The notes: generated from the sequence alone by a model not told the origin. Numbered from the stretch's first letter, positions 53,200 to 63,517 are shown. The stretch is 64,000 nucleotides of DNA from Chitinophaga terrae (ex Kim and Jung 2007) (GCF_900107795.1 NZ_FNRL01000006.1:1-64000), one strand, 5' to 3'. Made by a program: numbers and translations.

Positions 53200-56100
53200 T
53201 CAGTTCAAACTTCTGAAATCCACCGGCACCAGCTTACTTACTCCCGGTTCCTGCATGGTTACTCCATAGATCACATCCACAGCGGCCATTGTTTGCTTGT
53301 TATGTGTAACGATTATAAACTGAGAATTGTCAGAGAACTTCCTGATCATGTTAGTGAATTTGCCCACATTGGCATCATCCAGCGGAGCGTCTACCTCATC
53401 CAGGATACAGAAAGGGGCCGGTTTGATCAGGTAAATAGCAAACAACAACGCGGTAGCCGTAAGGGTCTTTTCGCCCCCGGATAACTGCGTGATCGCTGCC
53501 GGGCGTTTACCCTTTGGCTTGGCAATGATCTCTATTCCTGTATCTGCCAGGTTTTCAGGATCGCTCAATATCATATCGCACTGGTCTTCTTCTGTGAACA
53601 GCGCCTTGAACACCCGGATAAAGTTTTCCTTTACCTGGTTGAAAGTATCCAGGAACTTCTGGTTAGCGGTAGATTCCACTTCCTGGATGGTTGCCAGCAA
53701 CGAATCTTTCGCATTCACCAGGTCTGTTTTCTGCTCTAATATAAACTCATACCTTTTCTTCATTTCCTGGTAAGCTTCGATGGCTGTAGGATTGATCTCT
53801 CCCATATTCTCCATCCGCTTTTTCAGCCTTTCTGCACTGGCCTGCAATTCATCTACCGGCAGCTCTGAACTGCGTTGTTCATCTATGATCTCGTCCAGGT
53901 TCACCTTGAACTCAACGCTCAGCCGCTCTTTCATCGAGGTCAACTGAAGTTTCAATTCGTTCACCTTGTCTTTGATGGTATTGAGCTGTTGTTCCAATTG
54001 TTCCTTCGCCCTTTGCTTTACACGCAGCGCACTTTCCAGTTCCTGCAAATGGTTGCGGAAGTTGTAGTACTCCTGGTCTTTTTCATTGAGCGCCTTTTCT
54101 TCTTCTTCCCTTTTACGGAACAGCTCCACTAATCCATCGTCGGCATGACTCAGTTTCTCCTGCGCAATTTCAATATTCAACACCGCATCTTCCAGTTGTG
54201 CTTTGTTGCTGGTGATCTGCTGGTGTAAATCCGATAATTGTTTGCGTTTGAATTCCAGTTCCTGTTTCAGCGCCTGCACTTTACTCTGCTGGCGGGTATG
54301 CTGCAGGTTCTGGTTATTGTATTGCACAGTGGCCATATTGAACTGTTGTTCGGCTTCCTGTGCGGTCTTTTCTGCTTCTGCAATGCCATCCTGCAATTCC
54401 AGCACCCTTTCGTTCAGGCTTTCCAGTTCGTCTTTCACGCCGGAAATACTTTCCTGGTTGGTAGCCAGCGACTGCTGCATTTCTTCCAGGCGTTTATCGC
54501 CTGCTTCTATCAGGTGATGAAAGTTTTCAATGCGGTTCTGCAAGCCGAACAACTGGTTGCTCAGCTGACTTACCTTTTCCCTGGCGGCATTGATATTATT
54601 TTCATTCAGCTGGCTGTTATAGCCCAGTACTTCGTTATGCTTTTCCTGCAAGGCTGTACGAAGCTGTCCTACAACGGATTCCAGGTCTTTGATCTCCTGC
54701 TCTAACTTTTCCAGGTTCTTGGCCCTTCCCAGTTTTTTCCCTTCAAACAGCCCGACAGAACCTCCGCTGATATTGTATTTACCGCGGTGCATGCGGCCTG
54801 ATTTTTCTACCAGCAACATGCGGTCGTCAGACAGCTGGCTGAATTCCAACCGGGTCAGGTCCTCGCCCACAAAGACTTTTCCTAAAAGGTGTTGTCCAAG
54901 GCCCTTGTATTTTTCATCTATCTCCACTACGTCGAGGGCTGCGATAGTGCCCGGAGGCGCCAGCGGCGTATTCTCGGTCGTTTTGAACTGGTCGAGTATA
55001 AAGAAGTTTGCTTTCCCTTTTTTATTGCTGTCGAGCAGTTGGATAGCCTGTATGGCTTCCTGCACGTTGTTGACAACATAATAGCTTAAATATGGTTCCA
55101 GCAGGTTCTCGATACAGGTGCGATATTCTTCTTTACAGAAGAAAATATCGCTGAGGATCGGAGCCTCATTGTTCCAGTCGGGGTTCTTTTTGAGGAATTT
55201 AATACTCTCGGGGTAGCCTTCGAGACTATCGACCAATGATTTCAGCAGGTCGTATTCGTTCTTTTTGGCGTCCAGGCTCCGGTTCTCGTCTACGAGGCGG
55301 TCCCTGAGTCCTTCGATGTCTGACTGGGTAGCCAGGATCTTGGATTTGGTTTCTTCCTGGAAACGCACCATTTCATCCAGCGCATTTTTGCTGTCGGACA
55401 AGGTGGTTTGCAACGCTTCCTTCTCTGTTTCCAGCTGGGCGATTTGTGATAACCGGCTGGTTTTCTCTTCCTGTAACTGCTGGATGCTTCTCTGCAGGTT
55501 TAACACGGAGGTATCGGCAACGGCTACTTTCTTTTCGGCTTCAAACTGTTGGCGTTGCCAGCGTTGCTGGTCATTGCGCAATGTTTCCAAAGCCTGTTTC
55601 TTCTGCTGGAAACGCTCTTTCTTCTCCTCTACCATGTCGCGCAGGGTTTCCAGTTCGTCGGCCATGGTGTCGAAGATCTCGGTTTCTTCCACTACCTGTT
55701 TTTCGGTGAATTCTATGGAAGAAGAGAGGCCTTGCAACTGTCCTTCCGCGCCGGCGAGGAAGTCTGTAATATTTTTTTCCCGCTCCCTCAGGTAAGTTAA
55801 CTGCTGGGTAGCGAGGTTTTTATCGTTTTCTTTGGTACGGATAGCGGCTACTACTTCGTTGAAAGACTTCTGCAATACCTGCAGTTCTCTTTCCTTTGCT
55901 ACGAAGTGCAGTTTATCCTGTTCTACTGCTGCTTCAGCAGAGAGTATTTCGGTTTCCAGGGCCAGTTTGCGGTCGCTTTCCGCCTGCTGGGTTTCTGTCA
56001 GGTCTTTGAAGGTGATGTTAAAGCCTTCGAGCGCTGCTTTTGCCAGCTCTATGCTCACTTCCCTGTATTCCTTCTTTACTTCATAATACCTCTCGGCTTT

Positions 56101-56730
56101 CCGGGCCTGGCTTTCAAGAGTTTTCAGGTTGTTATTGATCTCAAATAACAGGTCCTCGATCCTGTTCAGATCGCCCTCTGTTGCGTCCAGCTTGGTTTTA
56201 GCCTCTTTCTTACGGGTTTTGTAGATAGAAATACCGGCGGCTTGCTCCAGCATTCTTCTCCGGCTGTTTTCCTTATCCTTGATGATGTCATCTACCATCC
56301 CGAGTTCGATGATGGCGTAGGAATCGGTACTTACGCCGGTATCCATAAACAGGTTATGAATATCTTTTAACCGGCATGCTACATCGTTGAGGCGGTATTC
56401 GCTATCGCCATTCTTGTAGAATTTGCGTGTAATTGTAACCGTAGTAAATTCAGTGGGTAATACGTTCTTGGTGTTCTCAAAGGTGAGGCTAACTTCAGCC
56501 ATACCGCTCGCCGAACGGCTTTTGGATCCATTGAACACTAAACCGGCCTGATTTTCTGACCTCAGGTTGCTGATCTTGTGCTCTCCGATCACCCAGCGAA
56601 TGGAGTCGATAATATTGCTTTTGCCGCAACCATTTGGCCCAATCACACCTGTAATTCCCTCATCAAACTGCAATACGGTTTTATCCGCAAAACTTTTAAA
56701 GCCTTTAATTTCTAGTGTTTTTAAGCGCAC
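53200..56730 (-). CDS. smc: Chromosome segregation protein SMC
   Basis: This 1,176-residue protein has the complete SMC layout. The Walker A is GPNGCGKSNIID (residues 32-43), followed by a coiled coil (about 165-500), hinge (about 515-670, with LEGYPESIKFLKKN just before it), a second coiled coil (to about 1,010), the ABC signature LSGGEKTLTATALL and Walker B FCILDEVDAPLDDANV. SMC with its partners ScpA and ScpB loops and compacts chromosomal DNA. The start is GTG 56730. It is divergent from the FUSC gene. Confidence 0.97.
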   Translation of the reverse strand: MRLKTLEIKGFKSFADKTVLQFDEGITGVIGPNGCGKSNIIDSIRWVIGEHKISNLRSENQAGLVFNGSKSRSASGMAEVSLTFENTKNVLPTEFTTVTITRKFYKNGDSEYRLNDVACRLKDIHNLFMDTGVSTDSYAIIELGMVDDIIKDKENSRRRMLEQAAGISIYKTRKKEAKTKLDATEGDLNRIEDLLFEINNNLKTLESQARKAERYYEVKKEYREVSIELAKAALEGFNITFKDLTETQQAESDRKLALETEILSAEAAVEQDKLHFVAKERELQVLQKSFNEVVAAIRTKENDKNLATQQLTYLREREKNITDFLAGAEGQLQGLSSSIEFTEKQVVEETEIFDTMADELETLRDMVEEKKERFQQKKQALETLRNDQQRWQRQQFEAEKKVAVADTSVLNLQRSIQQLQEEKTSRLSQIAQLETEKEALQTTLSDSKNALDEMVRFQEETKSKILATQSDIEGLRDRLVDENRSLDAKKNEYDLLKSLVDSLEGYPESIKFLKKNPDWNNEAPILSDIFFCKEEYRTCIENLLEPYLSYYVVNNVQEAIQAIQLLDSNKKGKANFFILDQFKTTENTPLAPPGTIAALDVVEIDEKYKGLGQHLLGKVFVGEDLTRLEFSQLSDDRMLLVEKSGRMHRGKYNISGGSVGLFEGKKLGRAKNLEKLEQEIKDLESVVGQLRTALQEKHNEVLGYNSQLNENNINAAREKVSQLSNQLFGLQNRIENFHHLIEAGDKRLEEMQQSLATNQESISGVKDELESLNERVLELQDGIAEAEKTAQEAEQQFNMATVQYNNQNLQHTRQQSKVQALKQELEFKRKQLSDLHQQITSNKAQLEDAVLNIEIAQEKLSHADDGLVELFRKREEEEKALNEKDQEYYNFRNHLQELESALRVKQRAKEQLEQQLNTIKDKVNELKLQLTSMKERLSVEFKVNLDEIIDEQRSSELPVDELQASAERLKKRMENMGEINPTAIEAYQEMKKRYEFILEQKTDLVNAKDSLLATIQEVESTANQKFLDTFNQVKENFIRVFKALFTEEDQCDMILSDPENLADTGIEIIAKPKGKRPAAITQLSGGEKTLTATALLFAIYLIKPAPFCILDEVDAPLDDANVGKFTNMIRKFSDNSQFIIVTHNKQTMAAVDVIYGVTMQEPGVSKLVPVDFRSLN

Positions 56731-56914
56731 GTCGTACTCCGAGGTTTTTAAGGCGTCAAAGATATAATTTTACCCGAAACGAAAAGTAATATAATGCAAT
56801 TTAGATGTCCGGGGTTTTATGAATTTATGAAATTTACTGCACAACTATTTCACAATTAATGCACATACGAAAATCGAAAAACAGGCGTTTCCCGGAAATC
56901 AGCCGGGCAAACCT

Positions 56915-56922
56915 TATCTTTG
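56915..56922 (+). promoter_or_regulatory. Bacteroidetes-type -7 box for the FUSC gene
   Basis: TATCTTTG is an exact match to the TAnnTTTG consensus and lies 24 bases before the TTG start at 56946. A weak -33 match (GTTTCC) lies about 19 bases upstream. Confidence 0.55.
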
Positions 56923-56945
56923 CGGGACTAAAAACCCATTAACGT

Positions 56946-59195
56946 TTGCGCAAGGAACAGCTGATCAACGACATCAAGAATTTCCTCTATAGTTATCATT
57001 TCAGCAACGGTATGCGTACTACTATCAGCGTAGTGGTGCCTTCCCTTGTTTTTGCCGCCATGGATCAACTGGTACTGGGTATCGCCGTATCTATGGGCGC
57101 CCTCTGTACCGCCCTCAGCGATGTTCCCGGCACTATCATCCATAAACGCAATGGGCTGATAATCAGCACAATACTAATATTCTTCACCGCCCTGATCACC
57201 GGCCTCCTGGTGCCCTACCCCTTGCTCATGGGGGCATGGATAGCCATCTGCTGTTTCGTGTATGCCATGTTCCTGGTCTACGGCATCAGGGGCGGCAACA
57301 TCGGCATGGGATGCCTGCTCGTCATGGTATCCATCCTGGGAGAAACCAATCTCACCCCTTCCCTTACCCTCCTGCACTCCTCCATGGTGCTGCTGGGAAG
57401 CATCTGGTATGCCATGCTGGCGCTCATTCTCTGGCAGATCCGTCCATACCTCAATGTACAACAGGCGTTGGGCGATTGCATCATCCAGACAGCCAAATAC
57501 CTGGAACTAAGAGCTAAATTCTATACCCCCGGTATCGACGTTACCGCAAATTATAAAGAAGTACTTGAGCAACAGGTCATTGTAAACGAGAAACAGGAAA
57601 ACGTAAGGGAACTCCTGCTGAAACGCCGTTCCGCCCAACAGGGCACTACCAGCATCAGCAAAAGTATGGTGCTGATCTTCCTGGATATGGTAGACATGCA
57701 GGAGCAGATCATGGCCTCCCAAACCGACTATAACGCCCTGCAAAACGATTTTAAAGACCAGGACGTGCTGGATAAGTTCCATGACCTGATCCTGGAGTTC
57801 GCGCAGGAACTGCGCAATATCGGGCTGGCAGTGGCTTCCGGCCAGCGCTCTCTCCCCAAAGCCAATCTCAAATACGAGATGGAAAAAGTGAAGACGGTGA
57901 TCTCCGATATCACCCTCCAACTGCCTACTTTAAAGGAAAGGACCAAAACCATCCCCCTCACGAATATCCTGCAAAACCTGCAGGACATGGCCCAGCGGAT
58001 CTATAACCTTCACAGGCTGACAAGATTGGAGAGAGTGAAGGAAGAAGTGATAGACCCCAAGCTGGAACTTTCGAAATTCACTACACGCCAGAAATACGAT
58101 GTAGAAACATTCAGGAATAACCTCACTTTCCAATCGCATATTTTCAGGCATGCCATCCGTGTAAGTATTGCTACCGTAGCGGGATATGCGCTGGGCATGA
58201 TCTGGCATCTCGACCGCGTTTACTGGATCCTGTTAACTACCATCGTCATACTCAAACCCGGCTTCGGACTCACCAGGTCCAGGAGCATACAACGGGTGAT
58301 AGGTACAATAACAGGAGCCGTTTTTGCCGCCATCCTGCTGCATTTCACAGAAAACAACACGGTGATATTCATTACCATGCTGCTTTGCATCCTGGGCGCA
58401 TACAGCTTTATGAGCATCCATTATACGGTCAGTGTATTTTTTGTAACGCCGTTTATTATATTCCTGTTGCACCTCCTGCACCCGGCAGACCTGTACAATG
58501 CCACTCAACGGGTACTGGATACTTTTATTGGCGGAAGCCTGGCGTTCTTCGCCAACATGCTCCTATGGCCGGCCTGGGAACATAATTTCCTGCCCGACTA
58601 TATGACTAAAATGCTGCAGGCCAACAGGAAATATTTTGAAACCGTGATGAGAACCTATTCCAACGAACAGGTATCGGTCACCGATTTTAAACTGGCCAGG
58701 AAAGAAACTTATGTAGAAAGTGCGAATATGATGTCGGCCTTCCAGCGGATGTTGTCTGAACCGAAGAGCAAACAAAAACGGGCATCCCAGGTTTATCACT
58801 ACGTAGTACTGAACCATGCCCTTACCTCTCATACAGCCACCCTGGGGGCTTACAGCATGAACCACGGGGTGCAGTTCCCGCGACCCGAGTACCGGGAGAT
58901 CACCGACTTCCTGTTAAACTATATGAACCAGTTGCTGCTCATGATAACGCAGGGCGATGTTGCCGCTCCATCCACTCATGTTCACGCTTTCGACAGGCTG
59001 GATGCTCACCTGGAAGACCTGGTAACTGCCAGGCAACAGGAGATCAATGAAGGGAAAGGGCCTACGCCAACGAGGGATGAAATGCTGGAAACCAAGCAGG
59101 TGAGAGATCAGCTCCGGGCAATCCTTTCGATTGTAAGAGATATGGCAAAAGCGTTGTCCAATGCGCCAAAAGCAGAGGAAGAAGTAAAGGCTTAA
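56946..59195 (+). CDS. FUSC family membrane protein (YccS-like)
   Basis: This 749-residue protein has two membrane blocks. The N-terminal FUSC-like block covers residues about 20-160 (VVPSLVFAAMDQLVLGIAVS onwards) and the second covers about 385-540 (IRVSIATVAGYALGMIWHLD; ILLTTIVILKPGFGLTRSRS). A helical cytoplasmic domain lies between them. The motif KPGFGLTRSRSIQRVIGT is typical of FUSC/YccS proteins, which resemble aromatic-acid exporters but have no proven substrate here. The start is TTG; the preceding promoter box fits it. Confidence 0.85.
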   Translation: MRKEQLINDIKNFLYSYHFSNGMRTTISVVVPSLVFAAMDQLVLGIAVSMGALCTALSDVPGTIIHKRNGLIISTILIFFTALITGLLVPYPLLMGAWIAICCFVYAMFLVYGIRGGNIGMGCLLVMVSILGETNLTPSLTLLHSSMVLLGSIWYAMLALILWQIRPYLNVQQALGDCIIQTAKYLELRAKFYTPGIDVTANYKEVLEQQVIVNEKQENVRELLLKRRSAQQGTTSISKSMVLIFLDMVDMQEQIMASQTDYNALQNDFKDQDVLDKFHDLILEFAQELRNIGLAVASGQRSLPKANLKYEMEKVKTVISDITLQLPTLKERTKTIPLTNILQNLQDMAQRIYNLHRLTRLERVKEEVIDPKLELSKFTTRQKYDVETFRNNLTFQSHIFRHAIRVSIATVAGYALGMIWHLDRVYWILLTTIVILKPGFGLTRSRSIQRVIGTITGAVFAAILLHFTENNTVIFITMLLCILGAYSFMSIHYTVSVFFVTPFIIFLLHLLHPADLYNATQRVLDTFIGGSLAFFANMLLWPAWEHNFLPDYMTKMLQANRKYFETVMRTYSNEQVSVTDFKLARKETYVESANMMSAFQRMLSEPKSKQKRASQVYHYVVLNHALTSHTATLGAYSMNHGVQFPRPEYREITDFLLNYMNQLLLMITQGDVAAPSTHVHAFDRLDAHLEDLVTARQQEINEGKGPTPTRDEMLETKQVRDQLRAILSIVRDMAKALSNAPKAEEEVKA

Positions 59196-59196
59196 A

Positions 59197-59240
59197 AGAA
59201 GAAGGCCCGAAAGCAATTGCTTTCGGGCCTTCTTCTTTTC
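59197..59240. terminator. Bidirectional terminator between FUSC gene and bshC
   Basis: AAGAAGAAGGCCCGAAAGCA pairs perfectly with its complement TGCTTTCGGGCCTTCTTCTT across a 4-base loop, with A- and T-rich flanks. It serves both convergent genes. Confidence 0.9.
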
Positions 59241-60823
59241 TATTCCTCTAAAATAATAAATTGATCTGTTACCGGTTTCAGGGCTTCATACACCCTATCT
59301 AAAAATGCAGGACCTTCCTGCGCATACCAGGGCATAAAGTTCTCTTTACGCTCCTGTAAAGAATTCCCGGGGAACAACCGGCTTCTTAACTGCCTGATCT
59401 GATCGCCCTGCCATGCAAATTTCTTTTTCTCCGCTTTCAGGTATTTATGTTCCAGCTTCCCGATAGATTTCAGCGCCCGTTTCCTTTCGGCGCCCACGCT
59501 GGCAACCAGCGTGATATCTATACTACGGGCTTTTTCTTCCAACCCGTCATACAACTTCTCTATCGCCTCATATTCATCTTTTAAAACCAGGGCAGTATTG
59601 GTATGCTTCTTTACAAAGCTCGTCACTATTTCCTCTGTAGGCTGAAACAGGTCTGTTACCTGCAATTCCAGTTTCTTTAATCGTTGTTGGGAGAATTCAT
59701 CTACCAGTAACAACGAATTTCTCAGCAAGAGGATAGGATACGGCACTTTATAGTGTTCAAACAATTGCTGTAATTCAAGCCAGTAGGCAATTTCGCCGCC
59801 TCCGCCAATAAATGCGATATTAGGCAGGATAGTTTCCTGGAACATTCCCCGGAGGATCACATTAGGACTGAATTTTTCAGGATGTTCAGTCAGTTCCTTT
59901 TCGAGGGAGGATTCATCAAATGTCAACGCAGTGTGTAAGACTTTCCACTCATTACCCTGTTTTACAATCCTTTCTCTCAATCCCTTTTCTAAATAAAACA
60001 GGTTAATTTCTCTTGGATTTGCCTGGACTTTATATTGTTCGGGAAGTTTTGCCAATGTATCGTTAACGATGCCATATGAAACCTGGTTCAAAAGCTCGTC
60101 CCTCATTACAGGTATGTAAAGCTCCTTCAGTGCCGGGTTATCAGGAACCAGCACTACCAGTCCAAACCTGCCAAACAACTCGTTTACCAGGTACAAGGTA
60201 GCTGTTTGAATAGAATCGTGTTCCAGGTAAGCCTTCTGTAATAATTCAATCAATTCGGCGGCATGAGGGGCATAGCCAAGGGCGTTTTTCACCGAGGTAA
60301 TAAGCGGTTCCAGGCTGGCCGGCTCCATTTTCCCTACTGGTCCCTGCTGGTCTGTAGCCCAGGTAAGGGTTTTGCCATCTATATAAATGCTGCCCAATTC
60401 ATCCAGGTCGGCATCTTCGCTTCCCATATAATACACGGGAACAAAGTGACGATCGGGGTATTGTTCCTTTAATTCTTTGGCCAGCTTAATGGTTTGCAGG
60501 ATCTTATAAACAAAATAAAGATAACCGGTGAAGATATTCGGCTGATGAGCCGTACAAACAGTAAAAGTACCGGGTTGCAATAAGGAGCTTATGTTATCCT
60601 GCACCTGTTTGCTGGTATTTAAACCGCTGTACTGTGCTGTTAATGCCTGTACCAGTGCTGCTCTTGGGGTGTTAAATTGCTCGCGGGCCGCTATGGCTGC
60701 AGAAAAATCCGGGCGCGTAGGTGAATATTTGTAGAAAGGCCTGATCTGTTGACATTCTTCTAAAAAATCTGTTACCAGCTGCGTAAAATAACCTGTTTTC
60801 CCATAAGGAATATACTCGAGCAT
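59240..60823 (-). CDS. bshC: Bacillithiol biosynthesis cysteine-adding enzyme BshC
   Basis: This 527-residue protein matches BshC: VCTAHQPNIFTGYLYFVYKI (about residue 93), PVYYMGSEDADLDELGSIYI (about 130) and AFIGGGGEIAYWLELQQLFE (about 335). A helical coiled-coil segment occupies about residues 380-470. BshC adds cysteine to GlcN-malate, the last step in making the low-molecular-weight thiol bacillithiol used by Bacillota and many Bacteroidota. BshA and BshB are not in the window. It converges on the FUSC gene. Confidence 0.93.
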   Translation of the reverse strand: MLEYIPYGKTGYFTQLVTDFLEECQQIRPFYKYSPTRPDFSAAIAAREQFNTPRAALVQALTAQYSGLNTSKQVQDNISSLLQPGTFTVCTAHQPNIFTGYLYFVYKILQTIKLAKELKEQYPDRHFVPVYYMGSEDADLDELGSIYIDGKTLTWATDQQGPVGKMEPASLEPLITSVKNALGYAPHAAELIELLQKAYLEHDSIQTATLYLVNELFGRFGLVVLVPDNPALKELYIPVMRDELLNQVSYGIVNDTLAKLPEQYKVQANPREINLFYLEKGLRERIVKQGNEWKVLHTALTFDESSLEKELTEHPEKFSPNVILRGMFQETILPNIAFIGGGGEIAYWLELQQLFEHYKVPYPILLLRNSLLLVDEFSQQRLKKLELQVTDLFQPTEEIVTSFVKKHTNTALVLKDEYEAIEKLYDGLEEKARSIDITLVASVGAERKRALKSIGKLEHKYLKAEKKKFAWQGDQIRQLRSRLFPGNSLQERKENFMPWYAQEGPAFLDRVYEALKPVTDQFIILEE

Positions 60824-60914
60824 AAATAGTTCGCAATTTCAAATTACCAATTTTCCTGATGCAGTGCCAATACATCGAAATTTTTGAATGTACGAAGTTA
60901 AAGGTTTCTCGTAG

Positions 60915-60990
60915 ATTTTCACGCAAAGGGGCTAAGAAAGGCAAAGAGGCGTAAGATTTTTTTGCCTTTCTTAGCCCCTTTGCGTGAAAA
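60915..60990. repeat. Perfect 30-bp palindromic repeat
   Basis: TTTTCACGCAAAGGGGCTAA... (60915-60944) is the exact reverse complement of 60961-60990 with a 16-base centre (GAGGCGTAAGATTTTT). CTCGT and ACGAG just outside extend the pairing after a short break. The end unit TTTCACGCAAAG is shared with the palindrome at 13900-14104 and the short copy at 290-313. Confidence 0.9.
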
Positions 60991-61045
60991 CCCACGAGCG
61001 GAATTGGCTTCAGATTTGGATGAAGGTCCGTAAAGTTTACTGACT

Positions 61046-62047
61046 ATGAAGATTGCTGTTCTTTCTCCGATCGCCTGGCGAACACCCCCACTGCATTATG
61101 GCCCATGGGAACAAATGGCTTCCAACCTGGCCGAAGGTTTAGTCGAAAAAGGCCTGGACGTAACTTTATTTGCGACCGCCGACTCGGTCACCAGGGGTAA
61201 ATTATCTGCTATTGTACCCCGGGCGTATGAAGAAGATAAGTCGGCAGACGCTAAGGTAAGTGAGTGCATGCATATCAGTTACCTGATGGAACAAGCGGGC
61301 AACTTTGATATCATCCACAATCATTACGACTTCCTGCCCCTTACTTACTCCCGTTTGATAAAAACGCCTATTGTAACCACCATACATGGTTTTTCATCCC
61401 AGCAGATCGTTCCGGTGTACAAGCGGTATAACGACATAGTAAAATACGTTTCTATCAGCAATGCCGACCAGCACCCGGAGCTGGAATATGCCGCCACCGT
61501 ATATAACGGGATCAAAACCGGCGATTTTGAGTTCACCCCCGAGCCGGATGATTACCTCCTTTATTATGGCCGTATCCATGCGGATAAAGGTACCCATGAA
61601 GCGATCCAGATCGCGCTGCATTCCAACAGGCAATTGATCATTGCAGGTATTATACAGGATGAGGCGTATTTTAATGAGAAGGTAAAACCGTATGTCGACA
61701 ATGAACAGATCCGGTATGTAGGCGCTGTTGGCGGGGAAGACAGGAAACAGCTGCTGGGAAAAGCCAAAGCATTGCTGCATCCTATCCTCTTCAAAGAGCC
61801 CTTTGGATTGAGCGTTGCGGAAGCAATGTATTGCGGCACACCGGTGATCGCCTTTAATAAAGGCGCCATGCCGGAGCTGATCAAAGACAGGAAAACCGGT
61901 TTCTTAACCAACGATGTGCTGGAAGCTACAGCGGCAATAGAGGATCTCAGCCTGATAGACCGCCATGAATGCCATATACATGCGAAGGAAAATTTCAGTG
62001 CAGAGAAAATGATAGAAGGATATTTAAAGGTATATGATCAGTTATGA
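61046..62047 (+). CDS. Glycosyltransferase family 4
   Basis: This 333-residue GT-B protein opens MKIAVLSPIAWRTPPLHYGP and has IIHNHYDFLPL, then VTTIHGFSSQ in the acceptor domain. The GT4 donor motif PFGLSVAEAMYCGTPVIAF appears near residue 250 with the conserved Glu. It belongs to a group often encoded next to GH130 proteins, and its stop directly abuts the stop of the GH130 gene on the other strand (TGATCA). It may build a mannose- or glucose-containing glycan that the neighbour degrades. The substrate is unknown. Confidence 0.85.
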   Translation: MKIAVLSPIAWRTPPLHYGPWEQMASNLAEGLVEKGLDVTLFATADSVTRGKLSAIVPRAYEEDKSADAKVSECMHISYLMEQAGNFDIIHNHYDFLPLTYSRLIKTPIVTTIHGFSSQQIVPVYKRYNDIVKYVSISNADQHPELEYAATVYNGIKTGDFEFTPEPDDYLLYYGRIHADKGTHEAIQIALHSNRQLIIAGIIQDEAYFNEKVKPYVDNEQIRYVGAVGGEDRKQLLGKAKALLHPILFKEPFGLSVAEAMYCGTPVIAFNKGAMPELIKDRKTGFLTNDVLEATAAIEDLSLIDRHECHIHAKENFSAEKMIEGYLKVYDQL

Positions 62048-63517
62048 TCATATACCATCTTCCTTGATCTGGTTCAGCAGTTTTTGCAGGTTTACAGTGG
62101 CAAAACCTGAGGCATAGTCAGACAAGCCATAAGGGATGATAAGCTCGTCGTTATGTATGAGCGCCCCGCAGGAATAGAGTACGTTTGGCACATACCCTTC
62201 TCTTTCATCTTTATTCGGCATCAGCAATGGCTCTTTCAACCGGCCAATTTCTACAGAAGGATCATTCAGATCCAGCAGACTGGCGCCGATGCAATAAGTA
62301 CGCATAGGCCCTACTCCGTGGGTCATTATCAGCCAGCCTTCAGGCGTTTCTATTGGAGAACCGCAGTTGCCCACCTGTACAAACTCCCATGGATATTTAG
62401 GGGTTTGCAGCAGCTGGGGATTTTCCCAGATGTTGATCTTATCCGAATACATGATGTAGCCGTTGATACCATCGATCCGGGATATCATTACATAACGCCC
62501 GTTTATTTTGCGCGGGAAGAGCGCCAGGTTCTTGTTCTGCGCTCCCTCTCCATACAAGGGCATGATCTTGAAATTATAGAAGTCTTTCGTTTGCAGGAGT
62601 TTGGGCTGTATAGTAAACCCATCGTAGGCGGTATAAGTAGCGTAATAGGTCACACTTCCGTCTTCGCCGGTGAACTTAACGAAACGGGCGTCTTCTATTC
62701 CTTTTCTTTCTGCGTCGGAATAGGGGAAGATCACCCTGTCGGAAAGATCGGTGTCTAAAGAGAAATTGAGTTCGTAGTACGAATCGGCCAGCCACAGCAC
62801 TCTTTCAAGCCCTTTCTTCAGCAGGTGATCCATCTGGAAACGCTGCTGCATTTCACGGATCACTTTTTTCAGGGAAAGATAATCGAATTCGTCGGAGAGG
62901 TTATTGGCAATCTCGTTTCGGACAGAGTCGGGCAAACTGATAGACACTGCGCTCTGGAAGAAAGTGTCTTTATTATACATAGAGTTGCGGATCACTTCCG
63001 CCTCATCTACGTAATTACCCGGTGCAGTCAATGTAATTTCATTGTTCTTGTCTATCACACCCGATCGGAAAGCAATGGAGGATACGTGTCCTTCCCCTAC
63101 CGCCCGGAAACTCATGATAACGCGTTTCTGTCCTTCTTCCAACCCGCTCTGGTCAATATCTTCCACGATGCAAGGGTTAAAAAAAGCGGCAGATTCGATT
63201 GAATATTCATTGGTGAAATAAGATCCGGTCAGGAGCTTGCGTTTGAGGGAGAGACTATCGAAATCGATTTGCAGGCCGGGGTATAGATGCCTTAACCGGC
63301 CTGCATGTCGTTCGAATATCCTGGTGATGTTCCTGTGTCTTCTTGAAAATTCTCTTAAAATAGGCATTACCGTTAGATCCACTTCCTCGTCACTCATTGC
63401 GGACACTTGTTGAATAATAGATTTAGCCCTGGCCTCTCCGTTGAAAAAAAATCTAGCCACCACCCTTTTCAGATCAGGATAAATTTTAGTGGTTTTCCGC
63501 TCAATTGACAATCGCAT
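62048..63517 (-). CDS. Glycoside hydrolase family 130 protein
   Basis: This 489-residue protein has an N-terminal helical extension (residues 1-100) and a five-bladed propeller of the GH130 family. Key marks are ESAAFFNPCIVED, RKGIEDARFVKFTGEDGSVT and NLALFPRKINGRYVMISRID, then QVGNCGSPIETPEGWLIMTH. GH130 enzymes cleave beta-1,2- or beta-1,4-mannosides by phosphorolysis or hydrolysis. IEDARFV is the conserved Asp-containing motif. It lies 13 bases after the end of glgC in the same direction, so glycogen synthesis and this enzyme may share a transcript. Confidence 0.88.
   Translation of the reverse strand: MRLSIERKTTKIYPDLKRVVARFFFNGEARAKSIIQQVSAMSDEEVDLTVMPILREFSRRHRNITRIFERHAGRLRHLYPGLQIDFDSLSLKRKLLTGSYFTNEYSIESAAFFNPCIVEDIDQSGLEEGQKRVIMSFRAVGEGHVSSIAFRSGVIDKNNEITLTAPGNYVDEAEVIRNSMYNKDTFFQSAVSISLPDSVRNEIANNLSDEFDYLSLKKVIREMQQRFQMDHLLKKGLERVLWLADSYYELNFSLDTDLSDRVIFPYSDAERKGIEDARFVKFTGEDGSVTYYATYTAYDGFTIQPKLLQTKDFYNFKIMPLYGEGAQNKNLALFPRKINGRYVMISRIDGINGYIMYSDKINIWENPQLLQTPKYPWEFVQVGNCGSPIETPEGWLIMTHGVGPMRTYCIGASLLDLNDPSVEIGRLKEPLLMPNKDEREGYVPNVLYSCGALIHNDELIIPYGLSDYASGFATVNLQKLLNQIKEDGI

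Noticed and set aside
53875-56148. Several plus-strand open frames inside smc
   Set aside because: They are antisense to the coiled-coil coding region, rich in Phe, Leu and Ser as expected from reversed Glu/Lys codons, and have no domain.
61046-62047. Calling the GT4 gene bshA because bshC is close
   Set aside because: The N-terminus lacks the BshA pattern (MKIGIxCYPTxGGSGVVATEL) and the protein is shorter than BshA.
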